From NCBI RefSeq assembly GCF_011039175.1, contig NZ_JAAKEN010000010.1, positions 1-64,000 on the forward strand: 64,000 nt of DNA, given 5' to 3'. Below, one piece after another: positions 26,844-34,954 of this stretch (the stretch's first letter is position 1; every line of letters starts with the position of its first letter). Below the pieces are notes generated by a model. That model was not told where the DNA came from. It saw nothing but the letters and a program-made list of their open reading frames with translations, and did not search any database. Both the position numbers and the translations under genes were made by a program. This DNA is from Slackia sp. ZJ119. Its GTDB lineage: Bacteria > Actinomycetota > Coriobacteriia > Coriobacteriales > Eggerthellaceae.

Positions 26844-29222
26844 CTACCGCTGACAGGCCACCTCCAATCCGTCGCGGCGAAATACGCATGAAACGTCCCC
26901 CCGTTCGTCGGTCCGCGCGATGGAGGCGCCCACCTCTTCGAGCCGCTCGAGCGTTTCTGCCGCCGGATGGCCGTAGCGGTTGTTCGCCCCGGCGCTCACC
27001 AGGACAAGCGATGGCGAAAGGACCTGGGCCGCCTCGTCGTCGAGCGCCTTTTTCGACCCGTGGTGGCCCACCTTGTACACGTCGACGCGCCCCACCAGCC
27101 CGGCCTCGATCATCTCGGAGAGCTGCTCGGCCTCGGCGTCGCCCGTCATGAGCGTCGTCCAGTCGCCCGCGCCGTCGCCGTCCACGTCCGCCTTCGCCAG
27201 CACGCACAGGCTGTCCGCGTTGCCGCCTTCGTCGGAAAACGCCTGGGGCCACACCACATCCAGATTGAAGGCGCCGACCTGCACCGAATCGCCCTGCGAC
27301 AGGCCGACGATGCCGTCTTTGCCCGCCACCGCCGAAGCGTCGCGCAACAGCCGCTCGCACGAATCGCACCCGCAGCTGAGCGCGTCTTTCGCCACGAACA
27401 CGCGCTCGACGCCGACGATGCCGTCCAACGCCGTCAAGCTGCCCATATGGTCGTCGTCCCCGTGGGTCACCAGCACCCCGTCCAGATGCGCGATGCCGGC
27501 GCGAGCCAGCGCCGAAACGAGCTTCGCGTCCTGGTTGCCCGTGTCCACGAGCACGGCGCATCCCCGGCTGCGAATGACGAACGCGTCTCCCTGTCCCACG
27601 TCGAGCATGCGGATCTCGTCGGCGGCAAGCAGCGGACGCACGGCGACGACGACCGCCAGCGCAACGGCGAGCGACGCCGCGCAAACGACCGCGCCCGCAC
27701 CCGTCAGACGCGGCCACCAGAGCCACAAAAGAGCGCACAACGCAAACGCGACGGCGATCCCGACGCCTGGCGACAGGCTGGCCGGCACGCTGGCGTACGG
27801 CACCGACGCCAAAAGCGACACCACGCCGGAAAACAGCTCGGAAAACAGGCAGGCGGCGCCCAAGACGAGAGAGGCCGTCGCCGGTGCGGCGCAGGCGAGA
27901 AGCACAGAGACGAGGCAGGCGCCGCACAAGGGCGCGAACAGGGGCGCCACGACCGCATTGGCCAGCGGCGCGATGATCGACACCTGGGAGAACCAGGCGG
28001 CGGACAGAGGCAGCGTGGCAACGTTGGACGCCAGCGTGAGCGCAACGGCTTCGCGCAACGCTCGAGGAACCCAAGGCAGCGCCGTTTCGGCCCATGAGCC
28101 GACAAGGCCCGAGAAGAGCACGATGCCGAGCGTGGACGCGGCCGACAGCGCAAAGGACACCGACAGCGCCGTCCACGGGTCGGTCGCCAGAAAGACGATG
28201 ATGCACCACGACAGCGCCCCCAGCGCATAGGCCTTTCGCCCGACAAAGAACGACGCCAAGCCGGCCAAGGTCATCGCCGCAGCTCGCAGGCAAGAAACCG
28301 GCATGCCGGCAAGCACCACGTAAGCGGCGACGAACAGCGCTTGGATTGCAATCGAGACGCGTTTCGACACGCGAACGGCCTTGAGCAGACAGCCCAGCAG
28401 CGCACAGACGATGCTCAAATGGGCGCCCGACACGGCCACCACATGCGCCAGGCCGCACGCTTTGAAGTCTTGGTACAGCCCGTCGTCGAGGCTTTCGCGC
28501 CAGCCGCAGGCAAGGGCCGCCACCAGCGGGGCCCCGGCGTTCGGCACCGCTTCCAGCCGGTCGATGGCGGCGTTGCGCACGGCCAGGACGAGCCCTTTCA
28601 GGCCGGCCGGCTCAAGACGGTCGGCCTTGTCGACCTTCGCCGTCAAAAGGCAGCCGCTGCTCCAGGCATACGCCCTCGACGCCTCCTTCGGCCGTTCGAA
28701 CACGACCTTCGCGCACATGACGTCGCCATAGCGCACCTCGCCCACGTCTTCGGAAAACCGCACCGACACCTTGACCGCCCGCCCCTCGGCATCGGTCGCA
28801 CGGGCCGTGGCGCTTGTGCCGAACATGCCTGCAGAGCCGTCCTCAAGCGCCTCGATGACGACTTCTTTGCGCGACCCTTCCCACTCGCCCGCTTGCAACT
28901 GCTGGGCGCACAGCACGCACCCGACGAGCGCCGCACCAATGAAAACCCCGGTCAACGCTGCAAACAGGCTTCGACGCCTCGAGCGGACAAGGCCGACGGC
29001 GCATGCCAGGGCCGCCACGGCGCCGCACGCGCCGACAGCCAGCCAACGCTTCGCGTCGAAGCCCATGCCGACCGACAGCAAGCCGGCGCAGGCCAGCCAC
29101 AAGGCGAGCGCACAGACGAGCGAAAGCGGAAGCGACGGGCGCACCGTGCTTTTCGGGCCGGCCGTCCCGCTTGCCTCGAGCTGCGCGGACAGGCCTGCGC
29201 TTGCGGGCTGTTTGCCGTCCAC
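26844..29222 (-). CDS. comEC: DNA uptake channel protein ComEC
   Basis: This 792-aa polytopic membrane protein is expected to carry single-stranded DNA across the cytoplasmic membrane during transformation. N-terminal membrane segments are followed by an OB-like external region. The competence domain includes ACGLAHVVAVSGAHLSIV and many spans. The C-terminal metallo-beta-lactamase domain has LDVGQGDAFVI, HGDDDHMGS and KVGHHGSK. The start is a GTG at 29220-29222, four bases after the comEA stop, with a weak ribosome site; coupling to comEA is likely. A complete comEC plus comEA suggests the organism is or was transformable. Confidence 0.93.
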   Translation of the reverse strand: MDGKQPASAGLSAQLEASGTAGPKSTVRPSLPLSLVCALALWLACAGLLSVGMGFDAKRWLAVGACGAVAALACAVGLVRSRRRSLFAALTGVFIGAALVGCVLCAQQLQAGEWEGSRKEVVIEALEDGSAGMFGTSATARATDAEGRAVKVSVRFSEDVGEVRYGDVMCAKVVFERPKEASRAYAWSSGCLLTAKVDKADRLEPAGLKGLVLAVRNAAIDRLEAVPNAGAPLVAALACGWRESLDDGLYQDFKACGLAHVVAVSGAHLSIVCALLGCLLKAVRVSKRVSIAIQALFVAAYVVLAGMPVSCLRAAAMTLAGLASFFVGRKAYALGALSWCIIVFLATDPWTALSVSFALSAASTLGIVLFSGLVGSWAETALPWVPRALREAVALTLASNVATLPLSAAWFSQVSIIAPLANAVVAPLFAPLCGACLVSVLLACAAPATASLVLGAACLFSELFSGVVSLLASVPYASVPASLSPGVGIAVAFALCALLWLWWPRLTGAGAVVCAASLAVALAVVVAVRPLLAADEIRMLDVGQGDAFVIRSRGCAVLVDTGNQDAKLVSALARAGIAHLDGVLVTHGDDDHMGSLTALDGIVGVERVFVAKDALSCGCDSCERLLRDASAVAGKDGIVGLSQGDSVQVGAFNLDVVWPQAFSDEGGNADSLCVLAKADVDGDGAGDWTTLMTGDAEAEQLSEMIEAGLVGRVDVYKVGHHGSKKALDDEAAQVLSPSLVLVSAGANNRYGHPAAETLERLEEVGASIARTDERGDVSCVFRRDGLEVACQR

Positions 29223-29226
29223 GGCG

Positions 29227-30024
29227 CTACCCGACGCAGATGAAGTCGGCGATGGCGGCATACTTCTTCTCGCCGATGCCCGAGACGCGCTGCAAGTCCT
29301 CGCACGTTTCAAAAGGCCCGTTCGCGTCTCGGTCGGCGACGATCTTTTCCGCCGTGGAAGGCCCGACGCCCGAAAGCGTTTGCAGCTCTTCGGCCGTGGC
29401 CGTGTTGATGTTGACGAGCGCCGGGGCAGCCTCGGCGTCTCCTGCCGCCGCTCCGGACGCCCCCGCCGCCTCCTGCGCCGCCGCATCCCAGCCCGTGCCG
29501 GCGGCGGCGTATTCTTCCTGGGTCGGCACGATGATGCGTTCGCCGTCGACCACCGGCCGCGCCAGGTTCACGGCGTCAGCAGCGCCGTCGGCAGAAAACC
29601 CGCCGGCGAGCTCGATGGCGTCGGCCACTCGCGACGAAGCGGGCATCTCGTACACCCCGGGGGACGCGACCGCGCCGCCCACGTGGACGAACACCGTTGC
29701 CGGGACGGCTGCGGCCGGCTCGGCGCCCGGTGCGCCGGCAGCCGCCGTTTCGCTTTCCTGGCCAGGGCCTTTTTCGCCTGTCGGCTCCTGCGCCTTCGAC
29801 GCTTCCTCGGACGGCTCTTGCGGCTGTTGGCCAGCTCCCGCCTCCTGTTCGGACAACGCCTGCTCGATCACGAGCGACTCGCCCGACACCGCGCCGAACA
29901 ACGACGTGCCGGCGAACACGACGACGGCCACCGCTGCCACGGCGAGCCCTATCGCAACCGGCAGCTTCGCGCCTCCCAGATGCGCCTTCGACCGCAGCGA
30001 CTCGGCCTGCTCCACAAACGCCAT
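29227..30024 (-). CDS. comEA: DNA receptor ComEA
   Basis: The 265-aa membrane-anchored protein binds double-stranded DNA at the cell surface and passes it to ComEC. There is an N-terminal span (about residues 22-45), then a long Gln/Glu/Pro/Ala-rich spacer (50-105). An SLBB domain includes VFVHVGGAVASPGVYEM, and the C-terminal helix-hairpin-helix pair is NINTATAEELQTLSGVG with FETCEDLQRVSGIGEKK. AGAAGGGGG precedes the ATG. Upstream is a -10-like TAGACT joined to a 59-nt block shared with recA, which suggests co-regulation. Confidence 0.95.
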   Translation of the reverse strand: MAFVEQAESLRSKAHLGGAKLPVAIGLAVAAVAVVVFAGTSLFGAVSGESLVIEQALSEQEAGAGQQPQEPSEEASKAQEPTGEKGPGQESETAAAGAPGAEPAAAVPATVFVHVGGAVASPGVYEMPASSRVADAIELAGGFSADGAADAVNLARPVVDGERIIVPTQEEYAAAGTGWDAAAQEAAGASGAAAGDAEAAPALVNINTATAEELQTLSGVGPSTAEKIVADRDANGPFETCEDLQRVSGIGEKKYAAIADFICVG

Positions 30025-30053
30025 GCAAGACCCCCTTCTCTCGTTTAGAGCGG

Positions 30054-30112
30054 AGTCTAGCAGGGAAACCTTTCACGCCTTTGACGTAGATCTGACATTT
30101 CGCGCCGTCGGA
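30054..30112 (-). promoter_or_regulatory. comEA promoter block shared with recA
   Basis: Counting from the -10-like TAGACT (minus strand; 30054-30059), 59 nt align without gaps to 47352-47410 upstream of recA, 45 identical by eye. Conserved words on the plus strand are GAAACCTT, GCCTTTGAC, AGATC and GACATTTC. At the sigma-70 -35 position there is no good hexamer, so an activator or alternative sigma factor is more likely. Confidence 0.6.
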
Positions 30113-30240
30113 CCTCATCGCCATCTTGCACCGATGCACGCGAAACCTTGCAGCGTTCCCATCGTTTCTTGCGCGGATCCCACCGCGTTTTCATCGAAAC
30201 GCTCAAAAACCTGGACTCTTGGAAGACGCTGGTCGCTTCC

Positions 30241-30429
30241 TTAGAAATACCCTTCCGCCATGGAATTCGCCACATCGTCGTTTTCGTCGTAGTTTGGGCA
30301 GCTCATAGGGGTGACGCCGCCAGACACGTTGTTGGTCATCTCTTCGAGCTGGCTGCCTTCCGGCTCCTGCGTGGGATCGGTTGCAACGTCTTCGGCGCAG
30401 GGGTTCTCAAACGCGTTCATCTTGTTCAT
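30241..30429 (-). CDS. Small precursor-like peptide with double-glycine leader
   Basis: The 62-aa peptide starts MNKMNAFENPCAEDVATDP. GSQLEEMTNNVSGG ends at residues 37-38 and resembles leaders cut by C39-peptidase ABC exporters, and especially the NP...PEG..LEEM...GG layout of lichenicidin-type precursors. The presumed product (residues 39-62) has one Cys, two Ser, one Thr and an acidic NYDENDD stretch, so it is a poor lanthionine peptide. A ribosome site (AGGAG) precedes the ATG, and a -10-like TAGACT lies at 30473-30478. It sits just upstream of comEA on the same strand. No modification enzyme or exporter is in the window. A secreted signal or orphan bacteriocin is possible. Confidence 0.6.
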   Translation of the reverse strand: MNKMNAFENPCAEDVATDPTQEPEGSQLEEMTNNVSGGVTPMSCPNYDENDDVANSMAEGYF

Positions 30430-30776
30430 CGAAGCGCTCCTATCTTTGAAGTGCGGCTCATGTCGTTGAACCAGTCTATCCGCTTCGCCTGGTCGCGCCT
30501 GCCGGGCAAAGCGGACGTTAAGCGATTGAGGGCCTCCGGAAACGCTTCGATCACCTGCCGAACCAAAAAGCCGCTTCGAAGCGAGAAACGCCTTCGGCCG
30601 CCTGCCGCATGCGCAAGAAACGCCTCGCAGCCGTCTTCCCTGGCGCAAGGCGTTTCTTCTTCTTGTTGCGAGGCGAAGCGCTCCGGCCCGCAGGGCTCGC
30701 CCGTTTTCGGCGCTGCAAGCCGGAGCGTTCTGCCAGCGTCTGGCAGCATGCGGCGAAGCGCAGGTTCAAGCCGGCT
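30430..30776. other. Non-coding interval with inverted repeats between cupin gene and peptide gene
   Basis: No supported coding frame lies here. The interval holds the cupin terminator (30564-30583), a perfect long-armed inverted repeat (AAGAAACGCCT near 30616-30625 with AGGCGTTTCTT at 30648-30658), and a second partial copy of GAGAAACGCCT near 30582. A -10-like TAGACT (minus, 30473-30478) could serve the peptide gene. Confidence 0.5.
30564..30583 (-). terminator. Intrinsic terminator after the thiI-cupin group
   Basis: On the minus strand the palindrome CGCTTCGAAGCG is followed by GC and five T. It lies about 195 nt past the last cupin stop. Confidence 0.6.
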
Positions 30777-31130
30777 TCACTTCTGCGCAGGAGCGGGGTC
30801 TTTCACGACCACGAGCAGCATCTTGAAGGCGGTGAGCGCCTTGACGGCATGCGGCACGCCGGCCGGCATCACGATGGCGTCTCCTGCGGCAAGCTCGTGC
30901 GGCTCGTTGTCGATGGTGATCTGGGCGGTTCCTTCCAGTATCGTCGCCATCGCATCGCCCGGGGCTGCATGAGTGCTCATGCCCTCGCCCGCGTCAAGGG
31001 CCAAAAGCGTCACGCCGACGCCCGGCTTCTGAGCAAAGGTGAGGCTTACCACCTTTCCGGCGTCATAGCCCACTTGGTTCGCCAGCACGAAGGCTTCGCT
31101 GTGCGGTACATTCTTGATCAATTCAGTCAT
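30777..31130 (-). CDS. Cupin-fold protein
   Basis: This 117-aa single-domain cupin has a first motif around THAAPGDAMATILEG and a second at PAGVPHAVKA, with few of the usual metal-binding histidines (one in each motif). Such small cupins bind metals or small molecules or act as regulators; the ligand is not evident. It is the second of two cupin genes downstream of thiI, 48 nt apart. The two proteins share layout but have low identity. Confidence 0.8.
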   Translation of the reverse strand: MTELIKNVPHSEAFVLANQVGYDAGKVVSLTFAQKPGVGVTLLALDAGEGMSTHAAPGDAMATILEGTAQITIDNEPHELAAGDAIVMPAGVPHAVKALTAFKMLLVVVKDPAPAQK

Positions 31131-31178
31131 AGTTTTCTCCTTGCCTCTGTGAAACGAAGCGGCCCTTCCCCCGAATTC

Positions 31179-31511
31179 TTACTCGACGATGGTCAGCTGC
31201 AGCAGCTTGCAGGATCCTTGGGCGGCGATTGCGTGGGGAGTGTTGGCGCCGACCGCGAGCACGTCGCCCGCGTCCAGACGGCATGTCCCGGAAGGCTGCG
31301 AGATTTCGAGCGCTCCTTCTATCACATAATACAGCGTGTCGCCGAAGTAGCATTCCTCGCTGACGCTTTCGGACTCGTCGAACGTCATGACCATCAGCTG
31401 GCAGGCGTCCGAGCTGCTCAGGGCCATGCTCACGACGCGGCCCGGCTGCACGTCGATCAGCGAGGCCAAGGCCTCGGGCGAGGTCGTGGGCACGTTGCGG
31501 ATAGTCGCCAT
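31179..31511 (-). CDS. Cupin-fold protein
   Basis: The 110-aa cupin has a beta-barrel pattern with SEECYFGDTLYYVIEGALEI and DAGDVLAVGANTPHAIAA. The first motif lacks the HxH pair, so metal binding may be lost or altered. It lies between thiI (48 nt upstream) and a second cupin gene and is probably cotranscribed with both. No function can be given. Confidence 0.75.
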   Translation of the reverse strand: MATIRNVPTTSPEALASLIDVQPGRVVSMALSSSDACQLMVMTFDESESVSEECYFGDTLYYVIEGALEISQPSGTCRLDAGDVLAVGANTPHAIAAQGSCKLLQLTIVE

Positions 31512-31559
31512 GAGGCTTCCTCTCTCGTTCGCCGGCCTTCGCGCACAGCCTGCGCTTCC

Positions 31560-32780
31560 TCAGCGCGGCGCCTTCTTGCGGCTGTAGGACGGGCAGCGAT
31601 AGTCGTGGATTTCGGCGGATTCGACCAGCTCGTCGACCCATTGCGCGATCGGCAGGGGCGCTTCGGCGGCGCGGACGTCGGCCAGCTGGGCGTGCGTTTC
31701 GGGCGATCGCGGCATGAACAGCGTGCAGCAGTCCGGCGCGTCCTGCGAGGAGATGTCGAACGTGCCGAGGCGCTGGGCGTCGTCGATGATGTCGAGCTTG
31801 TCCGACCCGATGAGCGGGCGGAAGATGGGCATCGTCACCGCGTCGTCGGTGCAGACCATGTTGTCGAGCGTCTGCGACGCCACCTGTCCCAGGCTCTCGC
31901 CGGTGACCAGCGCCTTGGCGCCTTCGCGCTCGGCCAGCCGCTCGGCCACCTTGAACATGAGCCGGCGGTACATGATCACGCGCAGCGCCGGCGGCACGGC
32001 AAGGGCGATCTCGCGCTGGCAGTCGCCGAGCGGCACGACGTAGACCCGCGCGATGCAGCCGGTTTCCTCGAGCACGTGCGCAATGTCGTCGACCAGATAC
32101 TCGCTCGCGTCGGAGGTTTGCGGGCGGCCGGAAAAATGCACGCCGACGCAGGTCGCGCCGCGCCGCGCGACCTTCCACAGCGCCACCGGCGAGTCGATGC
32201 CGCTCGAAAGCAGGCAGACGAGCCGGCCCGAGCTGCCGACCGGAAGCCCCCCGATGCCGCGATGGGAAAACGCGTAGACGTAGGCGGCGTTCTGCACGAC
32301 TTCGACGCCGACGGTCAGGTCGGGATGTTTCATGCGCACCGTCTTGTCGGGGAACAGCTCGTGCAACGCCCCGCCGATGAGCTGGTTCATCTCCATCGAC
32401 GTCGTGGGAAAATCGGTGTGGTTGCGCCGCGCCGCCACGCGCCACGTTTCGAATTCGCCGGCCTCTCCCATGGCGATGTGCGCCGCCTCGGTCATAAGGC
32501 CCAGGTCGCGCGGGCATTTGTATCCGCAGCTCACGCGTGCCACGCCCGGGACCTTCCCGATGACCTCCGCGCACGCCCGCGCGGTGTCCCAATCGGTGCC
32601 TTCCTTCAGAAACACGCACAAACGCCCCGCGATGCGATGGATGGTCACGACCGGAAACTTGTCGTCGCGCAGCAGCGCTTCAAGGTTTTTCAGCAGCCGG
32701 CGCTCGAACGACGCGCGGTTGTGGCCCTTCAGCCCGATCTCGTGGTAATGGGCCAGGCAGATGCGCTGGAATTCAGCCAT
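31560..32780 (-). CDS. thiI: tRNA 4-thiouridine synthase ThiI (short form)
   Basis: The 406-aa protein makes s4U8 in tRNA and may help thiazole synthesis. A ferredoxin-like and THUMP N-terminus leads into a PP-loop domain with LLSSGIDSPVALWKVARRG, then VTGESLGQVASQTLDNM. The C-terminal rhodanese domain of the E. coli enzyme is absent, as in Bacillus ThiI, so sulfur must come from a separate cysteine desulfurase partner. Two cupin genes follow on the same strand. Confidence 0.94.
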   Translation of the reverse strand: MAEFQRICLAHYHEIGLKGHNRASFERRLLKNLEALLRDDKFPVVTIHRIAGRLCVFLKEGTDWDTARACAEVIGKVPGVARVSCGYKCPRDLGLMTEAAHIAMGEAGEFETWRVAARRNHTDFPTTSMEMNQLIGGALHELFPDKTVRMKHPDLTVGVEVVQNAAYVYAFSHRGIGGLPVGSSGRLVCLLSSGIDSPVALWKVARRGATCVGVHFSGRPQTSDASEYLVDDIAHVLEETGCIARVYVVPLGDCQREIALAVPPALRVIMYRRLMFKVAERLAEREGAKALVTGESLGQVASQTLDNMVCTDDAVTMPIFRPLIGSDKLDIIDDAQRLGTFDISSQDAPDCCTLFMPRSPETHAQLADVRAAEAPLPIAQWVDELVESAEIHDYRCPSYSRKKAPR

Positions 32781-32845
32781 GCCGATCCTTTCTCGTGCAC
32801 CTGCACAATTCCTGCTGTCGCACGATCTTGCGCAGGCATGCGCAC

Positions 32846-32873
32846 AAAGGGCCGCACGCGCTGCGACCCTTTT
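32846..32873 (-). terminator. Intrinsic terminator after rpoZ
   Basis: AAAGGG-CCGCA pairs with TGCG-A-CCCTTT in a hairpin between rpoZ and thiI, with T residues on the plus side and weaker ones on the minus. It probably ends mihF-gmk-rpoZ. Confidence 0.55.
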
Positions 32874-32908
32874 GGAATGCGTTTTGCTGGAGGCCTTCTC
32901 GGCCCGTT

Positions 32909-33169
32909 TTAGTGGTTCTTGACGTCGATGCTCTGCGAATCGTAGGACACTTCCCCGCGAGCGATCTCGTTGAACGCGAGCGACAGGGGCTTTTTGTCAG
33001 CCGCGCGGGCGATCTCAACCGCCGTTTGCAGCTGGATGGCGCGATCGCGCTGCCCGCGCATCATGTCGTTGATGTCGTGGGCGCGTTTCGATGCGAGCGC
33101 ACACAGCAGGAAGCGGTCCGTATCGGTTTCGTTCAACAGCACGTCAATCTTCGGTTCGATGATACTCAA
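32909..33169 (-). CDS. rpoZ: RNA polymerase omega subunit
   Basis: The 86-aa omega subunit helps assemble and stabilise RNA polymerase. The core is FLLCALASKRAHDINDMMRG, and PLSLAFNEIARGEVSY follows, as in other RpoZ. It lies 12 nt after gmk in the order mihF-gmk-rpoZ, which is typical of Actinobacteria. Confidence 0.93.
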   Translation of the reverse strand: MSIIEPKIDVLLNETDTDRFLLCALASKRAHDINDMMRGQRDRAIQLQTAVEIARAADKKPLSLAFNEIARGEVSYDSQSIDVKNH

Positions 33170-33181
33170 TGTACAACCTCG

Positions 33182-33745
33182 CTATTTGTCTGCCTGCTCG
33201 TTCACGTATGCGACGAGCGTTGCCAGCGCTTCGTCCAGATCGTCGTTCATGACGATCTTCTCGTACTCGTCTTTCGCGGCCATCTCCATCACGGCTGCCG
33301 CCATGCGCTTGTCGATGGTCTCCTTGTCCTCGGTGCCGCGCGCTTCCAAGCGGCGGCGCAGCTCTTCGAGCGAAGGCGGCTCGATGAACACCAGATGGGC
33401 GTCAGGCCGCTTCTCTTTGACCTGACGGGCGCCTTGCACGTCGATCTCAAGGACGACCTGCTTGCCCTCGGAAAGCTTTTTCTCCACGTCCGCCCGCGGC
33501 GTCCCATAGGCGTGGTCGCTGTAACGCGCCCATTCGAGAAAGCCGTCTTGCGCGGCGGTGGCATCGAAGGCCTCGTTGGTCACGAAATGATAGGAAACAT
33601 CAGGTATTTCGCAGTCGCGCGGCTGGCGAGTCGTGCAAGAAACAGAAAGCCATGCATCCGGGACCGAATACATGAGCTTTCCAATAAGAGTTCCTTTGCC
33701 GGCTCCGGACGGCCCCGAGACCACGAAGAGGTGCCCGCGGCGCAT
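33182..33745 (-). CDS. gmk: Guanylate kinase
   Basis: The 187-aa enzyme phosphorylates GMP to GDP. The P-loop is VVSGPSGAGKGTLIGKLM, the GMP-binding part includes SCTTRQPRDCEIPDVSYHFV, and the later VVLEIDVQGARQVKE is typical. It stands between mihF and rpoZ with short gaps (5 and 12 nt). Confidence 0.96.
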   Translation of the reverse strand: MRRGHLFVVSGPSGAGKGTLIGKLMYSVPDAWLSVSCTTRQPRDCEIPDVSYHFVTNEAFDATAAQDGFLEWARYSDHAYGTPRADVEKKLSEGKQVVLEIDVQGARQVKEKRPDAHLVFIEPPSLEELRRRLEARGTEDKETIDKRMAAAVMEMAAKDEYEKIVMNDDLDEALATLVAYVNEQADK

Positions 33746-33750
33746 CGCCC

Positions 33751-34059
33751 TTAGCCCAAGCGCTCGAGCAGTGCGGTCTGCTGGCGCTCGCCCAAGCCGC
33801 GGAGACGACGGCTTTCGGCGATCTGCAGTTCGCGCATGATCTTCTCGGCCTTGGCCTTGCCGTAGCCCGGAAGGGTTTCGATGAGCGTCGACACCTTCAT
33901 GCGACCAACGATGGGATCTTCCTTCATCCCGATGACGTCTTCGATGGTGAGCTTGCCAGCCTTCAGCTCATCGCGAATCTCTGCACGCCTGATGCGGGCA
34001 GCCTTAGCCTTTTCCAGGGCAGCCTGACGCTCTTCTGGGCTAAGTTGAGGAATTGCCAT
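33751..34059 (-). CDS. Actinobacterial integration host factor (mIHF)
   Basis: This 102-aa nucleoid-associated DNA-binding protein is of the type found in Mycobacterium and Streptomyces and is unrelated to the HU/IHF fold. The helix-two-turn-helix region KVSTLIETLPGYGKAKAEKI is diagnostic, and PQLSPEERQAALEKA opens the protein. I start it at the ATG at 34057-34059 (AGAAGGAG upstream). The position beside gmk and rpoZ is the usual one and supports an actinobacterial host. Confidence 0.95.
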   Translation of the reverse strand: MAIPQLSPEERQAALEKAKAARIRRAEIRDELKAGKLTIEDVIGMKEDPIVGRMKVSTLIETLPGYGKAKAEKIMRELQIAESRRLRGLGERQQTALLERLG

Positions 34060-34135
34060 AGTCTGTTTCTCCTTCTTTCGATCAGGCGCTTCGATGCTGA
34101 CCGTGCGCCGTGTACGATGCAGTGATACTAGCATG

Positions 34136-34165
34136 TATGTACCAAAAGGCCTAGTGGAAAGTCAA
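34136..34165 (-). promoter_or_regulatory. Candidate mihF-gmk-rpoZ promoter
   Basis: Minus strand TTGACT (34160-34165), 18 nt, TACATA (34136-34141), about 75 nt upstream of the mIHF start and just past the pyrF terminator. Confidence 0.45.
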
Positions 34166-34174
34166 ATTTCTACA

Positions 34175-34215
34175 AATATAGGCGTGCGGGCGGCACCGGG
34201 CGCTGCCCGCACGCC
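34175..34215 (-). terminator. Intrinsic terminator after pyrF
   Basis: GGCGTGCGGGC (34181-34191) and GCCCGCACGCC (34205-34215) form a perfect 11-bp stem, followed on the minus strand by TATATTTGT. It closes pyrK-pyrD-pyrF. Confidence 0.75.
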
Positions 34216-34222
34216 ATTGCCG

Positions 34223-34954
34223 CTAGTCCGCCAGTTCCGCCGCGATGGACAAGAACGCCTTCTTAGGATCGGGCGCCTGCGTGATGGGGCGGCCGATGAC
34301 GATGTGCGAAGCGCCGTTGTCGAAGGCCTGGGCCGGAGTCGCCACGCGGCTCTGGTCGCCCCGGTCGGCGCCGCTTGGGCGCACGCCCGGCGTGACGATG
34401 AGCGTTTCGGGGCCGAGCGTGCCGCGCAGACGGCTCGCCTCCTGCGGCGAGGCCACCACGCCGGAAATGCCGGAGCGCTGCGCCTGTTCGGCAAGGACCA
34501 CCACCTGGTCGGCCATGGCGCGGGACACGCCCGTCTCGGCCAGGGCGGCGTCGTTCATCGACGTGAGGACCGTGATGCCGAGGGTCGCCGGCACGGACAG
34601 GCCGAACTCGGCGGCGGCCTCCTCGACGCCTTTCTGCGCCGCTCGCATCATGTCCACGCCGCCGACCGTGTGCATCGTGAGCATGTCGGCGCCGCTCACC
34701 GTGGCGGAATACGCCGCGCCCTGCACCTGATGCGGGATGTCGTGGAACTTCAGGTCCAAAAACACGTTGTAGCCCATTTCCTTCAACGCGCGGACGATGG
34801 CCGGCCCCTCGGCGTAGTACAGCGTCATGCCGACCTTCATCCACTTGGCCTGGCCTTCCAGCGCGTCGGCGAGGGAAAACGCCTCTTCGGCGCTGCAGTC
34901 AAGCGCAACGATGACGCGGTCTTTGCGGGGAATGTCTTGGAACGGCTCTACCAT
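34223..34954 (-). CDS. pyrF: Orotidine 5'-phosphate decarboxylase
   Basis: The 243-aa TIM-barrel enzyme makes UMP from [15 protein letters not shown] lies near the start, the catalytic [10 protein letters not shown] has the Lys-Asp pair, and the C-terminus includes VTPGVRP and [11 protein letters not shown]. The ATG at 34952-34954 lies inside the 3' end of pyrD (7-nt overlap, GGAG upstream), so translation is coupled. It is the last gene of pyrK-pyrD-pyrF. Confidence 0.95.
   Translation of the reverse strand: MVEPFQDIPRKDRVIVALDCSAEEAFSLADALEGQAKWMKVGMTLYYAEGPAIVRALKEMGYNVFLDLKFHDIPHQVQGAAYSATVSGADMLTMHTVGGVDMMRAAQKGVEEAAAEFGLSVPATLGITVLTSMNDAALAETGVSRAMADQVVVLAEQAQRSGISGVVASPQEASRLRGTLGPETLIVTPGVRPSGADRGDQSRVATPAQAFDNGASHIVIGRPITQAPDPKKAFLSIAAELAD

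Noticed and set aside
30241-30776. Lantibiotic biosynthesis cluster
   Set aside because: Only a precursor-like peptide is seen; no LanM/LanB/LanC, exporter or immunity gene lies within the window.
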